A stretch of 64,000 nucleotides of DNA from positions 155,299 to 219,298 of the forward strand of contig NZ_CABVHJ010000003.1 in the NCBI RefSeq assembly GCF_902497745.1, written 5' to 3'. This document shows positions 36,227 to 45,772 of this stretch, in pieces. The notes under the pieces are model-generated. The model made no database searches and was not told the origin of the DNA. It saw only the letters and a list, made by a program, of their open reading frames with translations. Each line of letters begins with the position of its first letter. The first letter of the stretch is position 1. Origin of the DNA: Pseudomonas fluorescens (GTDB lineage: Bacteria; Pseudomonadota; Gammaproteobacteria; Pseudomonadales; Pseudomonadaceae). Both the position numbers and the translations under genes were made by a program.

Positions 36227-36759
36227 GGCTTGGCCTCGTCGACCAGCGCCTGATATTTCGCGGCGAGTTTTTCGCGCCAGACTTGTTCGTCAATCACGCC
36301 GACGTACTTGTCGCGGATGATGCCCTTGGCGTCGATGAAGAAGGTTTCCGGCGCGCCGTAGACGCCGAGGTTCAGGCCCAGCGATCCTTCGTCGTCACGA
36401 ATATCCAGCGCATACGGATTGTGGAATTCGGCCAGCCATTTCAAGGCATCGGCGTTGGTGTCCTTGTAGTTGATGCCGTAGATCACCACGCCACGCTCGG
36501 CGAGTTTGTTCAGCACCGGATGCTCGACCCGGCAGGAAATGCACCAGGTGCCCCAGACGTTGACCAGCGCCGGCTTGCCGAGAATGTCAGCCTTGGTCAG
36601 GTTCTTGTCGCCCTGCACGTTTGGCAGGGAAAACTCCGGGAACGGCTTGTTGATCATCGCCGACGGCAGTTCCGCCGGATCGAGGTACAGACCGCGATAA
36701 AGAAATACCACCACCAGTAGGAAAATCGCCAGTGGCACCAGCATCAACCAACGTCTCAT
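36223..36759 (-). CDS. dsbE: Thiol:disulfide interchange protein DsbE/CcmG
   Basis: A 178-residue thioredoxin-fold reductant of the cytochrome c maturation pathway, anchored by one N-terminal span (LMLVPLAIFLLVVVFLYRGLYL). The active site is WGTWCISCRVEHPVLN, a WCxxC motif with Ile-Ser between the cysteines. The acidic groove and the GVYGAPETFFIDAKG cis-Pro region are typical. Electrons normally come from DsbD/CcdA. It is the seventh gene of the ccm operon, with ATGA overlaps on both sides. Confidence 0.96.
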   Translation of the reverse strand: MRRWLMLVPLAIFLLVVVFLYRGLYLDPAELPSAMINKPFPEFSLPNVQGDKNLTKADILGKPALVNVWGTWCISCRVEHPVLNKLAERGVVIYGINYKDTNADALKWLAEFHNPYALDIRDDEGSLGLNLGVYGAPETFFIDAKGIIRDKYVGVIDEQVWREKLAAKYQALVDEAKP

Positions 36760-38744
36760 GCCGCCGCTCCCGTCATGCCCAGTGCTTCACGCACCTTGGC
36801 TTTCACCTTGACCCGATAACGTCGATCCAGCGCCGCCAGCAATCCACCAAAACCAGTGAGCAAGCCGCCGAACCAGATCCAGCGCACGAACGGTTTGACG
36901 TGTACGCGCACCGCCCACGCGCCGTTGTCCAGCGGTTCGCCAAGGGCAACGTAAAGGTCGCGAGTGAAACCGGCGTCGATCCCGGCTTCGGTCATCACCG
37001 AGTTCTGCACGGTGTACAGGCGTTTTTCCGGATGCAGTACGCTGATTTCCTTGCCGTCGCGGATCACCCGAATAGTGCCTTTGTCGGAGGTGAAGTTCGG
37101 CCCTTCAAAGTGCTTGGCGCCTTCAAAAATGAAGTGATAACCGGCCAGGTCCATCGACTCGCCCGGCGCCAGACGCAGGTCTCGTTCGGCACTGTTCTGG
37201 CTCGACAAGACCACGCCCAGCGCACACACGGCGATGCCGAGGTGGGCGATCTGCATGCCCCAATAGCTGCGGGTCAGGGTTGGAAGGCCTTTGATCAAAC
37301 CTTTGTGGCGAGTCTTGTCGACGATGTCGCGCACGCCCGCGAGCAACACCCACGCGGCCAGCAGGAAGGTCGCGATCACTGCCCAGTTGAAATCGCCGTA
37401 AGCGACACCGGCCACCACGGCCAGCGCGACGCTGCCGAGCAGCACTGGCGTCAGCATGCTGGCCAGCCATTTCACCGGGGTGTCTTTCCAGCGCACGATC
37501 ACACCGACCGCCATCACCATCATCAGCAACGCCATCAACGGAATGAACAGTGCGTTGAAGTACGGCGGGCCGACCGACATTTTCGCGCCGCTGAGGGCAT
37601 CGAGAATCAGCGGGTACAGCGTGCCGAGCAGAATCATCGAGGCGGCAACGACCAGCACCAGGTTGTTGCCCAGCAGCAGGGTTTCGCGCGACCACAGGTT
37701 GAAGCCGACCTGGCTCTTGACCACTGGCGCGCGCAGGGCGAACAGCGTCAACGAGCCGCCAACCACGAACAACAGGAAGATCAGGATGAATACGCCGCGC
37801 TCAGGATCGGAGGCAAACGCGTGTACCGAGGTCAGCACGCCGGAGCGGACGAGGAACGTCCCGAGCAGGCTCAGCGAAAACGCGGCAATCGCCAGCAACA
37901 CCGTCCAGCTCTTGAACACGCCACGTTTTTCCGTGACCGCCAGCGAGTGAATCAGCGCCGTGCCGACCAGCCAAGGCATGAAGGAAGCGTTTTCCACCGG
38001 GTCCCAGAACCACCAGCCGCCCCAGCCGAGTTCGTAGTAGGCCCACCACGAACCGAGGGTGATGCCGATGCCGAGGAAGGCCCAGGCGACGATGGTCCAT
38101 GGCCGCGACCAACGTGCCCACGCGGCATCCAGTCGACCGCCCATCAACGCCGCGATGGCAAAGGCAAACGCCACCGAAAAACCGACGTAACCCATGTACA
38201 ACATCGGCGGGTGAACGATCAGGCCTATGTCTTGCAACAACGGGTTCAAGTCAGCGCCGTTGCTGGGCATTTGCGGCAGGATGCGTTTGAACGGGTTGGA
38301 CGTGAGGATCAGGAACAGCAGGAAACCGGTGCTGATCATGCCCATCACCGCCAGCACCCGCGCCAGCATGACTTGCGGCAACTGCCGGGAGAACACCGAC
38401 ACCGCGAAGGTCCAGCCACCGAGGATCAACGCCCACAGCAGCAACGACCCTTCGTGGGCGCCCCACACTGCACTGAATTTGTAGTACCACGGCAACGCGG
38501 TATTGGAGTTGTTCGCCACATACGCGACGGAGAAGTCATCGGTCATGAACGCGTAGGTCAGAATGCCGAAGGCGAACAGCAGAAACGCAAACTGACCCCA
38601 CGCGGCAGGCTGGGCCAGACTCATCCAGAAACGGTCGCCGCGCCAGGCACCGATCAATGGCACCACGGCCTGCACCAGCGCGAAACACAGCGCCAGAATC
38701 ATCGCCAGATGACCGAGCTCAGGAATAAAAATCGTCGACGTCAT
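36756..38744 (-). CDS. ccmF: Haem lyase CcmF
   Basis: A 662-residue membrane protein with about 15 spans that attaches haem from CcmE to apocytochrome c. The tryptophan-rich WWD domain is WAYYELGWGGWWFWDPVENASFMPWLVGTALIHSLAVTEKRG. Haem-ligand histidines are in the surrounding periplasmic loops (for example GAHEGSLLLWALILGGW and IVHPPMLYMGYVGFSVAF). The length and motifs are complete. It lies 3 bases after ccmE and overlaps dsbE. Confidence 0.97.
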   Translation of the reverse strand: MTSTIFIPELGHLAMILALCFALVQAVVPLIGAWRGDRFWMSLAQPAAWGQFAFLLFAFGILTYAFMTDDFSVAYVANNSNTALPWYYKFSAVWGAHEGSLLLWALILGGWTFAVSVFSRQLPQVMLARVLAVMGMISTGFLLFLILTSNPFKRILPQMPSNGADLNPLLQDIGLIVHPPMLYMGYVGFSVAFAFAIAALMGGRLDAAWARWSRPWTIVAWAFLGIGITLGSWWAYYELGWGGWWFWDPVENASFMPWLVGTALIHSLAVTEKRGVFKSWTVLLAIAAFSLSLLGTFLVRSGVLTSVHAFASDPERGVFILIFLLFVVGGSLTLFALRAPVVKSQVGFNLWSRETLLLGNNLVLVVAASMILLGTLYPLILDALSGAKMSVGPPYFNALFIPLMALLMMVMAVGVIVRWKDTPVKWLASMLTPVLLGSVALAVVAGVAYGDFNWAVIATFLLAAWVLLAGVRDIVDKTRHKGLIKGLPTLTRSYWGMQIAHLGIAVCALGVVLSSQNSAERDLRLAPGESMDLAGYHFIFEGAKHFEGPNFTSDKGTIRVIRDGKEISVLHPEKRLYTVQNSVMTEAGIDAGFTRDLYVALGEPLDNGAWAVRVHVKPFVRWIWFGGLLTGFGGLLAALDRRYRVKVKAKVREALGMTGAAA

Positions 38745-38747
38745 CGA

Positions 38748-39203
38748 TCAACCCTCCTTCGCTGGCGTTGGTGCGGATTGACCACTGTCTTTCAAGGCTT
38801 TGGTCACCTCCGGCGGCATGTACTTCTCGTCGTGCTTGGCCAGCACTTCATCGGCCACCACCACACCGTCGGCGTTGAGCTTGCCGAGGGCGACGATGCC
38901 CTGCCCTTCGCGGAACAGATCCGGGAGGATGCCGCGATAGGCGATGGTCACGGACTTGTTGAAGTCGGTGACAACGAATTTGACGTCCAGCGAATCCTTC
39001 GAGCGCTGCAGCGAACCGGCCTCAACCATGCCGCCGGCGCGGATGCGCGTGTCTTGCGGCGCTTCGCCGTTGGCGATCTGGGTCGGGGTGTAGAACAGAT
39101 TGATGTTCTGCTGCAGGGCGCTGAGGGCCAGGCCGACGGCAGCGCCGACCCCGACCAGAATGGCCAGAATGATGATCAGACGTTTCTTGCGCAGCGGATT
39201 CAC
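38748..39203 (-). CDS. ccmE: Cytochrome c maturation haem chaperone CcmE
   Basis: A 151-residue OB-fold haem chaperone, membrane-anchored by [23 protein letters not shown] and periplasmic thereafter. The covalent haem-binding histidine lies in [14 protein letters not shown], the HxxxY motif. The block [51 protein letters not shown] matches the family. It overlaps ccmD by 4 bases. Confidence 0.97.
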   Translation of the reverse strand: MNPLRKKRLIIILAILVGVGAAVGLALSALQQNINLFYTPTQIANGEAPQDTRIRAGGMVEAGSLQRSKDSLDVKFVVTDFNKSVTIAYRGILPDLFREGQGIVALGKLNADGVVVADEVLAKHDEKYMPPEVTKALKDSGQSAPTPAKEG

Positions 39204-39376
39204 TTGCCGTTCTCCCGGCGCAGACGACGCGCCTCTTGTTGCAGATAGCGCTTGCGGGCCGCGATCGGCGCCACCACGTTGAGGATCAGCACCGCCAGAC
39301 AGATGCCGTAAGCCGACCAGACATACAGGCCATGATGGCCCATGGCGAGGAAGTCGCCGAATGAAGCAAAACTCAT
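39200..39376 (-). CDS. ccmD: Haem exporter protein CcmD
   Basis: A 58-residue single-span protein needed for release of holo-CcmE from the CcmABC complex. Its sequence [56 protein letters not shown] has the family pattern: a short periplasmic N-terminus, a span, then a basic cytoplasmic tail. ATG 39376 overlaps the ccmC stop in an ATGA junction. Confidence 0.94.
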   Translation of the reverse strand: MSFASFGDFLAMGHHGLYVWSAYGICLAVLILNVVAPIAARKRYLQQEARRLRRENGK

Positions 39377-40128
39377 CGAGCAGCCTCCAGACTGTGCTGC
39401 ACTTCTTCTTTCACCCAACTGGCGCGGGCTTCGCGCTTGAGCACTTCAAGACGCATGCGCAGCAACAGCACGGCGCCGAAGAAACAGTAGAAGCCCAACA
39501 CCGTCAGCAACAGTGGCAGCCACATTTCCGCCGGCATTGCCGGTTTTTCCGTGAGGGTGAAGGTCGCGCCCTGGTGGAGAGTGTTCCACCATTCCACCGA
39601 GTATTTGATGATCGGAATGTTGATCACACCGACGATGGCCAGCACCGCGCAGGCCTTGGCGGCGCTGTCGCGGTTGCTGATCGCATTGCCCAGCGCGATC
39701 ACGCCGAAATACAGGAACAGCAGAATCAGCATCGAAGTCAGGCGCGCGTCCCAGACCCACCACGAACCCCAGGTCGGTTTGCCCCAGATCGCCCCGGTGA
39801 CCAGCGCTACGGCGGTCATCCACGCGCCGATCGGTGCGGCGCATTGCAGGGCGACGTCGGCCAGTTTCATTTTCCACACCAGCCCGACCACACCGCACAC
39901 CGCCAGCATCACGTAGATCGACTGAGCGAGCATCGCAGCAGGCACGTGGATATAGATGATGCGAAAGCTGTTGCCTTGCTGATAATCCGGCGGCGCAAAG
40001 GCCAGGCCCCAAACGACGCCGACGCCAATCAGCAGCAACGCTGCGATGCTCAACCACGGCAGGAACTTGCTGCTGATGCCGTAGAACCACTTGGGCGAGC
40101 CGAGCTTGTGAAACCAGGTCCAGTTCAT
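39373..40128 (-). CDS. ccmC: Haem exporter/translocation protein CcmC
   Basis: A 251-residue six-span membrane protein that presents haem to CcmE. The tryptophan-rich signature is [31 protein letters not shown]. Haem-binding histidines lie in [17 protein letters not shown] and near [13 protein letters not shown] start at ATG 40128 ([17 protein letters not shown]), the usual N-terminus; an in-frame ATG at 40155 would add nine residues. It belongs to the ccm operon. Confidence 0.95.
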   Translation of the reverse strand: MNWTWFHKLGSPKWFYGISSKFLPWLSIAALLLIGVGVVWGLAFAPPDYQQGNSFRIIYIHVPAAMLAQSIYVMLAVCGVVGLVWKMKLADVALQCAAPIGAWMTAVALVTGAIWGKPTWGSWWVWDARLTSMLILLFLYFGVIALGNAISNRDSAAKACAVLAIVGVINIPIIKYSVEWWNTLHQGATFTLTEKPAMPAEMWLPLLLTVLGFYCFFGAVLLLRMRLEVLKREARASWVKEEVQHSLEAAR

Positions 40129-40206
40129 ACTGTTTCCATCACGGGTGCCGCTCATCGGTGTGAGCAGTCTCAGGGTCTTTGCTGGTTAAATTTTAACCAG
40201 ACCTCA

Positions 40207-40875
40207 TTATTCGCCGACGCTGATCTTCAGGCCAGCAGCTATTGCAAAGGGTGTCAGGGTGATCGCCAGGGCGGTCAGGCTACCCAGCCACAGCAGATAC
40301 CCGGTCGCCGGCATGCCTTGCAAGGCGGCCTGCAAGGCGCCACTGCCAAGGATCAACACCGGGATGTACAACGGCAGAATCAGCAGCGCCAGCAACAGGC
40401 CGCCACGCTTCAAGCCGACCGTCAGTGCCGCGCCCACCGCGCCGAGCAAGCTCAGCACCGGTGTTCCCAGCAGCAACGAAAACAGCAAAACCGGCAGGCA
40501 GGCGGCAGGCAAACCGAGCATCAACGCCAGCAGCGGTGAGAGCAGAACCAGCGCCAGACCGGAGAAAAGCCAGTGTGCCAGCACCTTGGCCAAGACCAGA
40601 AGTGGCAGCGGGTGCGACGAAAGGACCCACTGTTCCAGGGACCCGTCTTCGAAATCACTGCGGAACAGCCCGTCCAGCGAGAGCAGGACCGACAACAGCG
40701 CCGCCACCCAGACTAACCCGGGGGACAGGTTTTGCAACACTTGAGTTTCCGGGCCGACGGCCAGCGGGAACAAAGCGATGACGATGGCGAAGAAAATCAG
40801 CGGATTGGCCAGCTCCGCCGGGCGGCGAAACAGCAGACGGGATTCACGGGCAACCAGCAGGCCGAACACACTCAT
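40207..40875 (-). CDS. ccmB: Haem exporter permease CcmB
   Basis: A 222-residue permease of the CcmAB ABC complex, which uses ATP to free haem-loaded CcmE. The N-terminal block [36 protein letters not shown] is the family signature. Six hydrophobic spans and the [37 protein letters not shown] segment are visible. Its start overlaps the ccmA stop by an ATGA junction. Confidence 0.96.
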   Translation of the reverse strand: MSVFGLLVARESRLLFRRPAELANPLIFFAIVIALFPLAVGPETQVLQNLSPGLVWVAALLSVLLSLDGLFRSDFEDGSLEQWVLSSHPLPLLVLAKVLAHWLFSGLALVLLSPLLALMLGLPAACLPVLLFSLLLGTPVLSLLGAVGAALTVGLKRGGLLLALLILPLYIPVLILGSGALQAALQGMPATGYLLWLGSLTALAITLTPFAIAAGLKISVGE

Positions 40876-41507
40876 ACTGCCCAGTTCCCCAGATCGATGT
40901 CGCGATAACCGGCCGGCATGCGGCTCAGCGTGTGGTGCGTGGTCAACACCACCAGACCACCGCGCTCACAGTGCCCAGCCAGATGTTCTTCGAGCTGCGC
41001 CACGCCTTGCTTGTCCAGCGCGGTGAACGGCTCATCGAGAATCCACAGCGGCGGGCTGTCAAGATACAAGCGTGCCAGCGCCACGCGGCGTTGTTGACCG
41101 GCAGACAGGCTGTGGCAGGGAACATCTTCGAAACCGCGCAATCCTACAGCTGCCAACGCTTGCCAGATGGCCTCGCGTTCGGCGGGATGATGCAGGGCAC
41201 AGAGCCAAGAGAGGTTCTCTTCGGGGGTCAGCAAATCCTTGATCCCGGCGGCGTGGCCGATCCACAGCAAGTTGCGGGCGAGTTCGCTGCGTTGTTCGGT
41301 CAGCGGCTGGCCATTGAGCAGGACGTGCCCGGCGGTCGGCTGCATCAGCCCGGACAACAGGCGCAAAAGGCTGGTCTTGCCGCTACCGTTGGGTCCGCTG
41401 ATCTGCACCATATCGCCACCGGCGAGTCTCAATTCGAGATTTTCGAAGAGCAGCCGCAGATCACGTTCACACGCGAGAGCAACGGTTTGCAGGACAGGAC
41501 TGGTCAA
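40872..41507 (-). CDS. ccmA: Cytochrome c biogenesis ATP-binding protein CcmA
   Basis: A 211-residue ABC ATPase. The Walker A motif is [14 protein letters not shown], the signature [14 protein letters not shown] and the Walker [13 protein letters not shown], followed by the H-loop LTTHH. It is the first gene of ccmABCDEFGHI, with its promoter in the 197-base spacer shared with the divergent fliK-like gene. Confidence 0.97.
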   Translation of the reverse strand: MTSPVLQTVALACERDLRLLFENLELRLAGGDMVQISGPNGSGKTSLLRLLSGLMQPTAGHVLLNGQPLTEQRSELARNLLWIGHAAGIKDLLTPEENLSWLCALHHPAEREAIWQALAAVGLRGFEDVPCHSLSAGQQRRVALARLYLDSPPLWILDEPFTALDKQGVAQLEEHLAGHCERGGLVVLTTHHTLSRMPAGYRDIDLGNWAV

Positions 41508-41704
41508 GGGATCACGGGCCTTATACGGTTCAAGTCGGCTCTGGCGCGGCCGTTAAAGAGATGCAGCATAGATGCATTGACGGCTCGATCTAGAGAGCTG
41601 GGTCAAACAATTGCTATGTTTTTTATTCGAAGCGCAAGACGGGCGGCATTATACATGTCGTGCCTTACTCTCAAGAGTGCATTTTCCTCAGGTTGTGTCC
41701 GCGT

Positions 41705-43279
41705 ATGACAGGCGAAATGAACATCCTCCCGCTCCCGCCCACTGCCCCGGCGACCGTTCGCCCGCAGGTCGGTGAGCTGCTCAAGCTGCTGACCCCGGTC
41801 GAAGGCCTGATCGGCGCCGGGCAAAGCGCCAAGGCCGAGGTGTTGTCGCTCAAGCAGGCGGATCAGACCTTTCAGTTATTGCTCAAGGTCACCGTCGACG
41901 GTGGCCGCCAGACCACCGTGCAAGCGACCAGCAATCTGCCGTTGCCCCAAGGCACCAGTCTGGCGATCACTCAGCCCTCGGCGGGCAATCTGGCGATTAC
42001 CGTGCAGCAAGCCATTGCCAGCAGCGTCGCCGCCCTCACCCGCATCGACACCGCGCAATTGCCGGTCGGTACGCTGTTGCAAGGCAAAGTGCTGACCTCG
42101 CAGGCGCTGCCGCAGACGCCGGGGCAGGCAGCCGTGTTCCGCTCGTTGGTCAGCCTGCTCAACACCGCGCAGAGCGGCAGCACACTGACCATCGACAGCC
42201 CGCAGCCGCTGCGCATCGGCACTTTGCTCTCGGCGTTGGTCGAAGATTCTCAAACTCTCAAGTTTCTGCCGATGAGCAGTCGCCAGGAACAACTGGCCGT
42301 GAGTCAGCAACTGCTCGGTCAGCAAAGTCGCCAGGCCTCCCTGACGGGGTTACTGAACGCGTTGCAAAATCTGCCGAGCGATAGCGATCAGACATCGCAG
42401 GATTTGCGCGCCGTGGTCGACAAACTGCTCGCCAACCTCCCGGACGTGCAACAACTGAGTACCGCCAAAGGCGTGGCACTGGCCTTGGCCAACAGCGGCG
42501 CGTTCCTCGAAGCCAAACTGCTGAGCGGACAAAACCCGACGCTGGCCCCGGACATGAAAGCCGACCTGCTCAAGCTGATCGCGCAGCTGACTCCGGGCCT
42601 GCCGAGCAGTACCAGTTTCAATGCGATCATCGCCGCCAACACCCTGGCGCAAGCGCTGCCGAGTTTCGTCCGCAACGCCCTCGGCATGCTCGGCCAGGTC
42701 AGCGCGAAACCGGTACCGAGCAGCTTCCCGCTGCCCGACCGCCTGTTGCAAAGTCTGGACGACGAAGGTGATCTGGAACAATTGTTGCGCCTCGCCGCCG
42801 CCGCTGTTTCGCGCCTGCAAAGCCATCAACTGTCGAGCCTGGAACAAACCGGCGTCACCGACGACGGGCGCCTGCTCAGCACCTGGCAGCTGGAAATTCC
42901 CATGCGCAACCTGCAGGACATCGTGCCGTTGCAGGTCAAGTTCCAGCGTGAAGAAGCGCCGGAGCGCGAACCGCAGCCGAACGAACGTCGCGATGAGCGC
43001 GAGCCCAAGCAACAACTGTGGCGCGTCGATCTGGCGTTCGACATGGAGCCGCTCGGGCCTATGCAAATTCAGGCGCAGTTGATCGCCGGCAGCCTGTCCA
43101 GCCAACTGTGGGCCGAACGGCCGTACACCGCGGACCTGATCGAAAACAACCTGTTCGCCCTGCGCCAGCGCCTGCTTGATCGCGGGCTCAACGTCGGCGA
43201 CATCGACTGCCACCTCGGCACCCCGCCGCAAGGCAACCAAACCCGTCTTGAACACCGCTGGGTCGACGAAACCGCATGA
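41705..43279 (+). CDS. FliK-like flagellar hook-length control protein
   Basis: A 524-residue protein rich in Ala, Gln, Ser and Leu, with no signal peptide. The C-terminal 110 residues (LPLQVKFQREEAP...WRVDLAFDMEPLGPMQIQAQLIAGSLSSQLWAERPYTADLIENNLFALRQRLLDRGLNVGDIDCHLG) match the conserved FliK C-terminal domain that contacts FlhB. Pseudomonas usually has another fliK within the main fli cluster, so this may be a paralogue. I start at ATG 41705; ATG 41717 is also possible. The next gene, an FlhB-tail protein, overlaps it by 4 bases. Confidence 0.85.
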   Translation: MTGEMNILPLPPTAPATVRPQVGELLKLLTPVEGLIGAGQSAKAEVLSLKQADQTFQLLLKVTVDGGRQTTVQATSNLPLPQGTSLAITQPSAGNLAITVQQAIASSVAALTRIDTAQLPVGTLLQGKVLTSQALPQTPGQAAVFRSLVSLLNTAQSGSTLTIDSPQPLRIGTLLSALVEDSQTLKFLPMSSRQEQLAVSQQLLGQQSRQASLTGLLNALQNLPSDSDQTSQDLRAVVDKLLANLPDVQQLSTAKGVALALANSGAFLEAKLLSGQNPTLAPDMKADLLKLIAQLTPGLPSSTSFNAIIAANTLAQALPSFVRNALGMLGQVSAKPVPSSFPLPDRLLQSLDDEGDLEQLLRLAAAAVSRLQSHQLSSLEQTGVTDDGRLLSTWQLEIPMRNLQDIVPLQVKFQREEAPEREPQPNERRDEREPKQQLWRVDLAFDMEPLGPMQIQAQLIAGSLSSQLWAERPYTADLIENNLFALRQRLLDRGLNVGDIDCHLGTPPQGNQTRLEHRWVDETA

Positions 43280-43605
43280 ACGATTCCACTACCCCACGCC
43301 AGGCCATCGCCCTCAAATACGACGGCAACCACGCCCCGACCCTCACCGCCAAAGGTGATGACGAACTGGCCGAAGAAATCCTGCGCATTGCTCGCGATTG
43401 CGAGGTGCCGATTTATGAGAATGCTGAATTGGTGCGCTTGCTGGCGCGGATGGAATTGGGCGACAGCATTCCAGAGGAGTTGTATCGCACGATCGCCGAA
43501 ATCATCGCGTTTGCGTGGAATCTGAAGGGCAAATTCCCTGAGGGGCAGGACCCGAATGCGCCGATGGTCGAGAAGGACGTCACCGATCGCGGGGATGATT
43601 ATTAA
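43276..43605 (+). CDS. FlhB C-terminal-domain-like protein (export-switch homologue)
   Basis: A 109-residue soluble protein resembling the cytoplasmic C-terminal domain of FlhB/EscU: RQAIALKYDGNHAPTLTAKGDDELAEEILRIARDCEVPIYENAELVRLLARMELGDSIPEELYRTIAEIIAFAWNLKG. The autocleavage NPTH motif and the membrane domain of FlhB are absent. It overlaps a FliK-like gene, so the pair could modulate substrate switching of the flagellar export gate. That function is inference. Confidence 0.85.
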   Translation: MNDSTTPRQAIALKYDGNHAPTLTAKGDDELAEEILRIARDCEVPIYENAELVRLLARMELGDSIPEELYRTIAEIIAFAWNLKGKFPEGQDPNAPMVEKDVTDRGDDY

Positions 43606-43614
43606 GCCTTAAAA

Positions 43615-43701
43615 GCAAAAGATCGCAGCCTTCGGCAGCTCCTACATCGGGATTAGCGTTTCCCCTGTAGGAGCTGCCGAAGGCTGCGATCTTTTGATCT
43701 T
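43615..43701. repeat. Inverted AGGAGCTGCCGAAGGCTGCGATC repeat pair
   Basis: Two inverted copies of the GATCGCAGCCTTCGGCAGCT unit are separated by about 22 bases, between the convergent FlhB-tail and DUF2802 genes. Confidence 0.85.
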
Positions 43702-43733
43702 GCTTGCCGCTAAAAGCTCGAAGTTCGAAGCTC

Positions 43734-44129
43734 TTAGCTGCTTTTATGCAACTTGCGCATCAACTCCGCCTCAGCCTGGGTCAACCCGCAGGACTGAGTC
43801 AGTTCATCGACGCTTGCGCCCATGCCCACCAGTTTCGCCGCTTGGGCGAATGACAGGCTAGACGGGTCGCGCTGTTCCAGCGCAACAATCTTGTCCGGCA
43901 ACGGACTGACGACCGCACGCAACTCGTGCAGAGCTTCGCCCATGCGCACGTTGCCGTTCTGGTAGTCGTCGACACGCTTGGCCAGGTCCTTGATGCGCTG
44001 ATCACGCAGCGCATCGCCCTGAGCCTGTTGCGCAGCGATTACCCGCTGCGCCTTGATGTACGACACAAACATTGCCAGCGTGCCTGCCCAGAAGAGGAAC
44101 AGGACAATGACCGCAACCTCGAGAATCAA
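43734..44129 (-). CDS. DUF2802 domain membrane protein of the chemotaxis operon
   Basis: A 131-residue protein with one N-terminal span (ILEVAVIVLFLFWAGTLAMFVSYI), a coiled-coil region (about 27-75), and a C-terminal DUF2802 part (SFAQAAKLVGMGASVDELTQSCGLTQAEAELMRKLHKSS). The start is TTG at 44129, placed directly after the cheW TGA, so translation is coupled. It is conserved at the end of Pseudomonas polar chemotaxis operons; its role is not defined. Confidence 0.85.
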   Translation of the reverse strand: MILEVAVIVLFLFWAGTLAMFVSYIKAQRVIAAQQAQGDALRDQRIKDLAKRVDDYQNGNVRMGEALHELRAVVSPLPDKIVALEQRDPSSLSFAQAAKLVGMGASVDELTQSCGLTQAEAELMRKLHKSS

Positions 44130-44615
44130 TCAGATGTTCTCCAGATCCGACCATTCTTCTTCGCTCATCATCTTGTCGAGTTCGACGAGGATCAGCAGTT
44201 CGTTGTTCTTGTTGCACACGCCCTGGATGAACTTGGCCGACTCTTCGTTGCCGACGTTCGGCGCCGTCTCGATTTCCGACTGACGCAGGTAAACCACTTC
44301 GGCCACGCTGTCGACCATGATGCCGACGACTTGCTTGTCGGCTTCGATGATGACGATACGGGTGTTGTCGCTGATCTCGCCGCTGTTCAGGCCGAAGCGC
44401 TGACGGGTGTCGATCACGGTAACCACGTTACCGCGCAGGTTGATGATACCCAGCACGTAGCTCGGCGCGCCCGGCACCGGAGCGATCTCGGTGTAGCGCA
44501 ACACTTCCTGCACGCGCATCACGTTGATGCCGTAGGTTTCGTTGTCCAGTTTGAAGGTCACCCATTGCAGGATCGGATCTTCAGAACCTTTTGCATTCGT
44601 CGCCTGACTACTCAT
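44130..44615 (-). CDS. cheW: Chemotaxis coupling protein CheW
   Basis: A 161-residue scaffold linking chemoreceptors to CheA. The CheW domain shows as ILQWVTFKLDNETYGINVMRVQEVLRYTEIAPVPGAPSYVLGIINLRGNVVTVIDTRQRFGL, with the GIINLRG block typical of the family. It is encoded downstream of the ParP-type gene and is the penultimate gene of the operon. Confidence 0.95.
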   Translation of the reverse strand: MSSQATNAKGSEDPILQWVTFKLDNETYGINVMRVQEVLRYTEIAPVPGAPSYVLGIINLRGNVVTVIDTRQRFGLNSGEISDNTRIVIIEADKQVVGIMVDSVAEVVYLRQSEIETAPNVGNEESAKFIQGVCNKNNELLILVELDKMMSEEEWSDLENI

Positions 44616-44705
44616 ACCCTGACCCCTCGAAAAAACCGCGCTGAGCGGTGTGTGTTCTGTGTGGCGGCATTCAACAATGCCGTCGCCTGATTGTTATGTC
44701 GGCTG

Positions 44706-45656
44706 CTATGTCGGTTTATGTAGCGGCTTGTGGCCGCCGAGGTGCTTTGCCCCACCGCTGGCGATCAATTCGGCCAGTGCGGAAACGTCAAGCAATGCAC
44801 ACATGTGCTCAATCACGGTGCCGGCGAGCCATGGCCGCTGACCCCGGTGACTTCTCCATTTGATTTCATTCGGGTCCAGACGCAACGAGCGGCTGACCTG
44901 ATGCACCGCCAGCCCCCACTCGTAACCTTGTACCGAAATCACGTACTGCAAGCCCTGACGGAAGTCATCGCGATAGCGATCCGGCATGACCCAGCGCGCG
45001 GTATCCAACACTTTCAGATTGCCGGCCTGACTCGGCAGGATCCCGAGGAACCATTCCGGCTGACCGAACAGCGGCGTCAGCTCGTGGCCGGCCAGCGAAT
45101 AGATTGAACCAAGGCACACCAGCGGCACCGCCAGCGTCAGGCCGGCGACGTCGAACAGCAGACATTCGAACGCTTCCGAAGCCCAGGCCGGACGACCATC
45201 GGTTTCCACCGGTGGCGGCGTGTTGTTCGGCGGCAGATGCACTTCCACCAGCGGCGGGACCAGTGTCTGCTCAGCGGGTGCGGGTGCAACCGGAGCTGGA
45301 GACGGTTCGACCACTGCGGGTTCCGGCGCGGTTTTCAGCAACTGGGTTTGCAGCAACGGCGCGAGCGTCGAAACTGGCGCGCGAACCGGCTCGGCCTCTT
45401 CGATCAATGCCACCGGCGCTTTGGCGACCGGTGCGGCGGCAGGCGCGATAACCGGTGCGACAGGTTTGGCAGCCTTCTGCGCATCACGCGCTTGCTCTTC
45501 CAGCACCGCTGCCTGGAACTCGTCCAGCGCTTCGGTGCTTTCTTCGACAACTTCGACTGGCGTCGGCAACGCGTCAGGAATTTCCTGGAGCAAACTGTCC
45601 AGATACGACTGCAAGGCCAACTGCGGCTTCGACGTGAACTTCAAAGGCCGGTTCAT
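44706..45656 (-). CDS. ParP-like CheW-domain protein (polar array organiser)
   Basis: A 316-residue protein. The N-terminal half (about 45-160) is a Pro/Ala/Val-rich linker (PVAPVIAPAAAPVAKAPVA). The C-terminal half is a CheW-like domain: FECLLFDVAGLTLAVPLVCLGSIYSLAGHELTPLFGQPEWFLGIL. The position between cheW and a ParA-like gene matches ParP of Vibrio and Pseudomonas. ParP binds CheA and receptors and tethers polar arrays via ParC. I give no symbol because the assignment is by layout and domain rather than full-length recognition. Confidence 0.85.
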   Translation of the reverse strand: MNRPLKFTSKPQLALQSYLDSLLQEIPDALPTPVEVVEESTEALDEFQAAVLEEQARDAQKAAKPVAPVIAPAAAPVAKAPVALIEEAEPVRAPVSTLAPLLQTQLLKTAPEPAVVEPSPAPVAPAPAEQTLVPPLVEVHLPPNNTPPPVETDGRPAWASEAFECLLFDVAGLTLAVPLVCLGSIYSLAGHELTPLFGQPEWFLGILPSQAGNLKVLDTARWVMPDRYRDDFRQGLQYVISVQGYEWGLAVHQVSRSLRLDPNEIKWRSHRGQRPWLAGTVIEHMCALLDVSALAELIASGGAKHLGGHKPLHKPT

Positions 45657-45668
45657 GCACAGTCCCCT

Positions 45669-45757
45669 GTAGGAGCTGCCGCAGGCTGCGATCTTTTGAT
45701 CTTTTCAGAAACACCACAAAGCAAGATCAAAAGATCGCAGCCTTCGGCAGCTCCTAC
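45669..45757. repeat. Inverted AGGAGCTGCC repeat pair inside the chemotaxis operon
   Basis: The same repeat class as 43615-43701 lies between the parC- and parP-like genes, so transcription presumably crosses it. Confidence 0.85.
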
Positions 45758-45772
45758 ACAAGTCAAAATCAT

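Noticed and set aside
36732..39248. 838-codon open frame opposite the ccmFGE genes
   Set aside because: It lies wholly antisense to recognisable ccm genes, has a His/Gln/Arg-rich composition typical of reverse-frame GC-rich DNA, and matches no family pattern.
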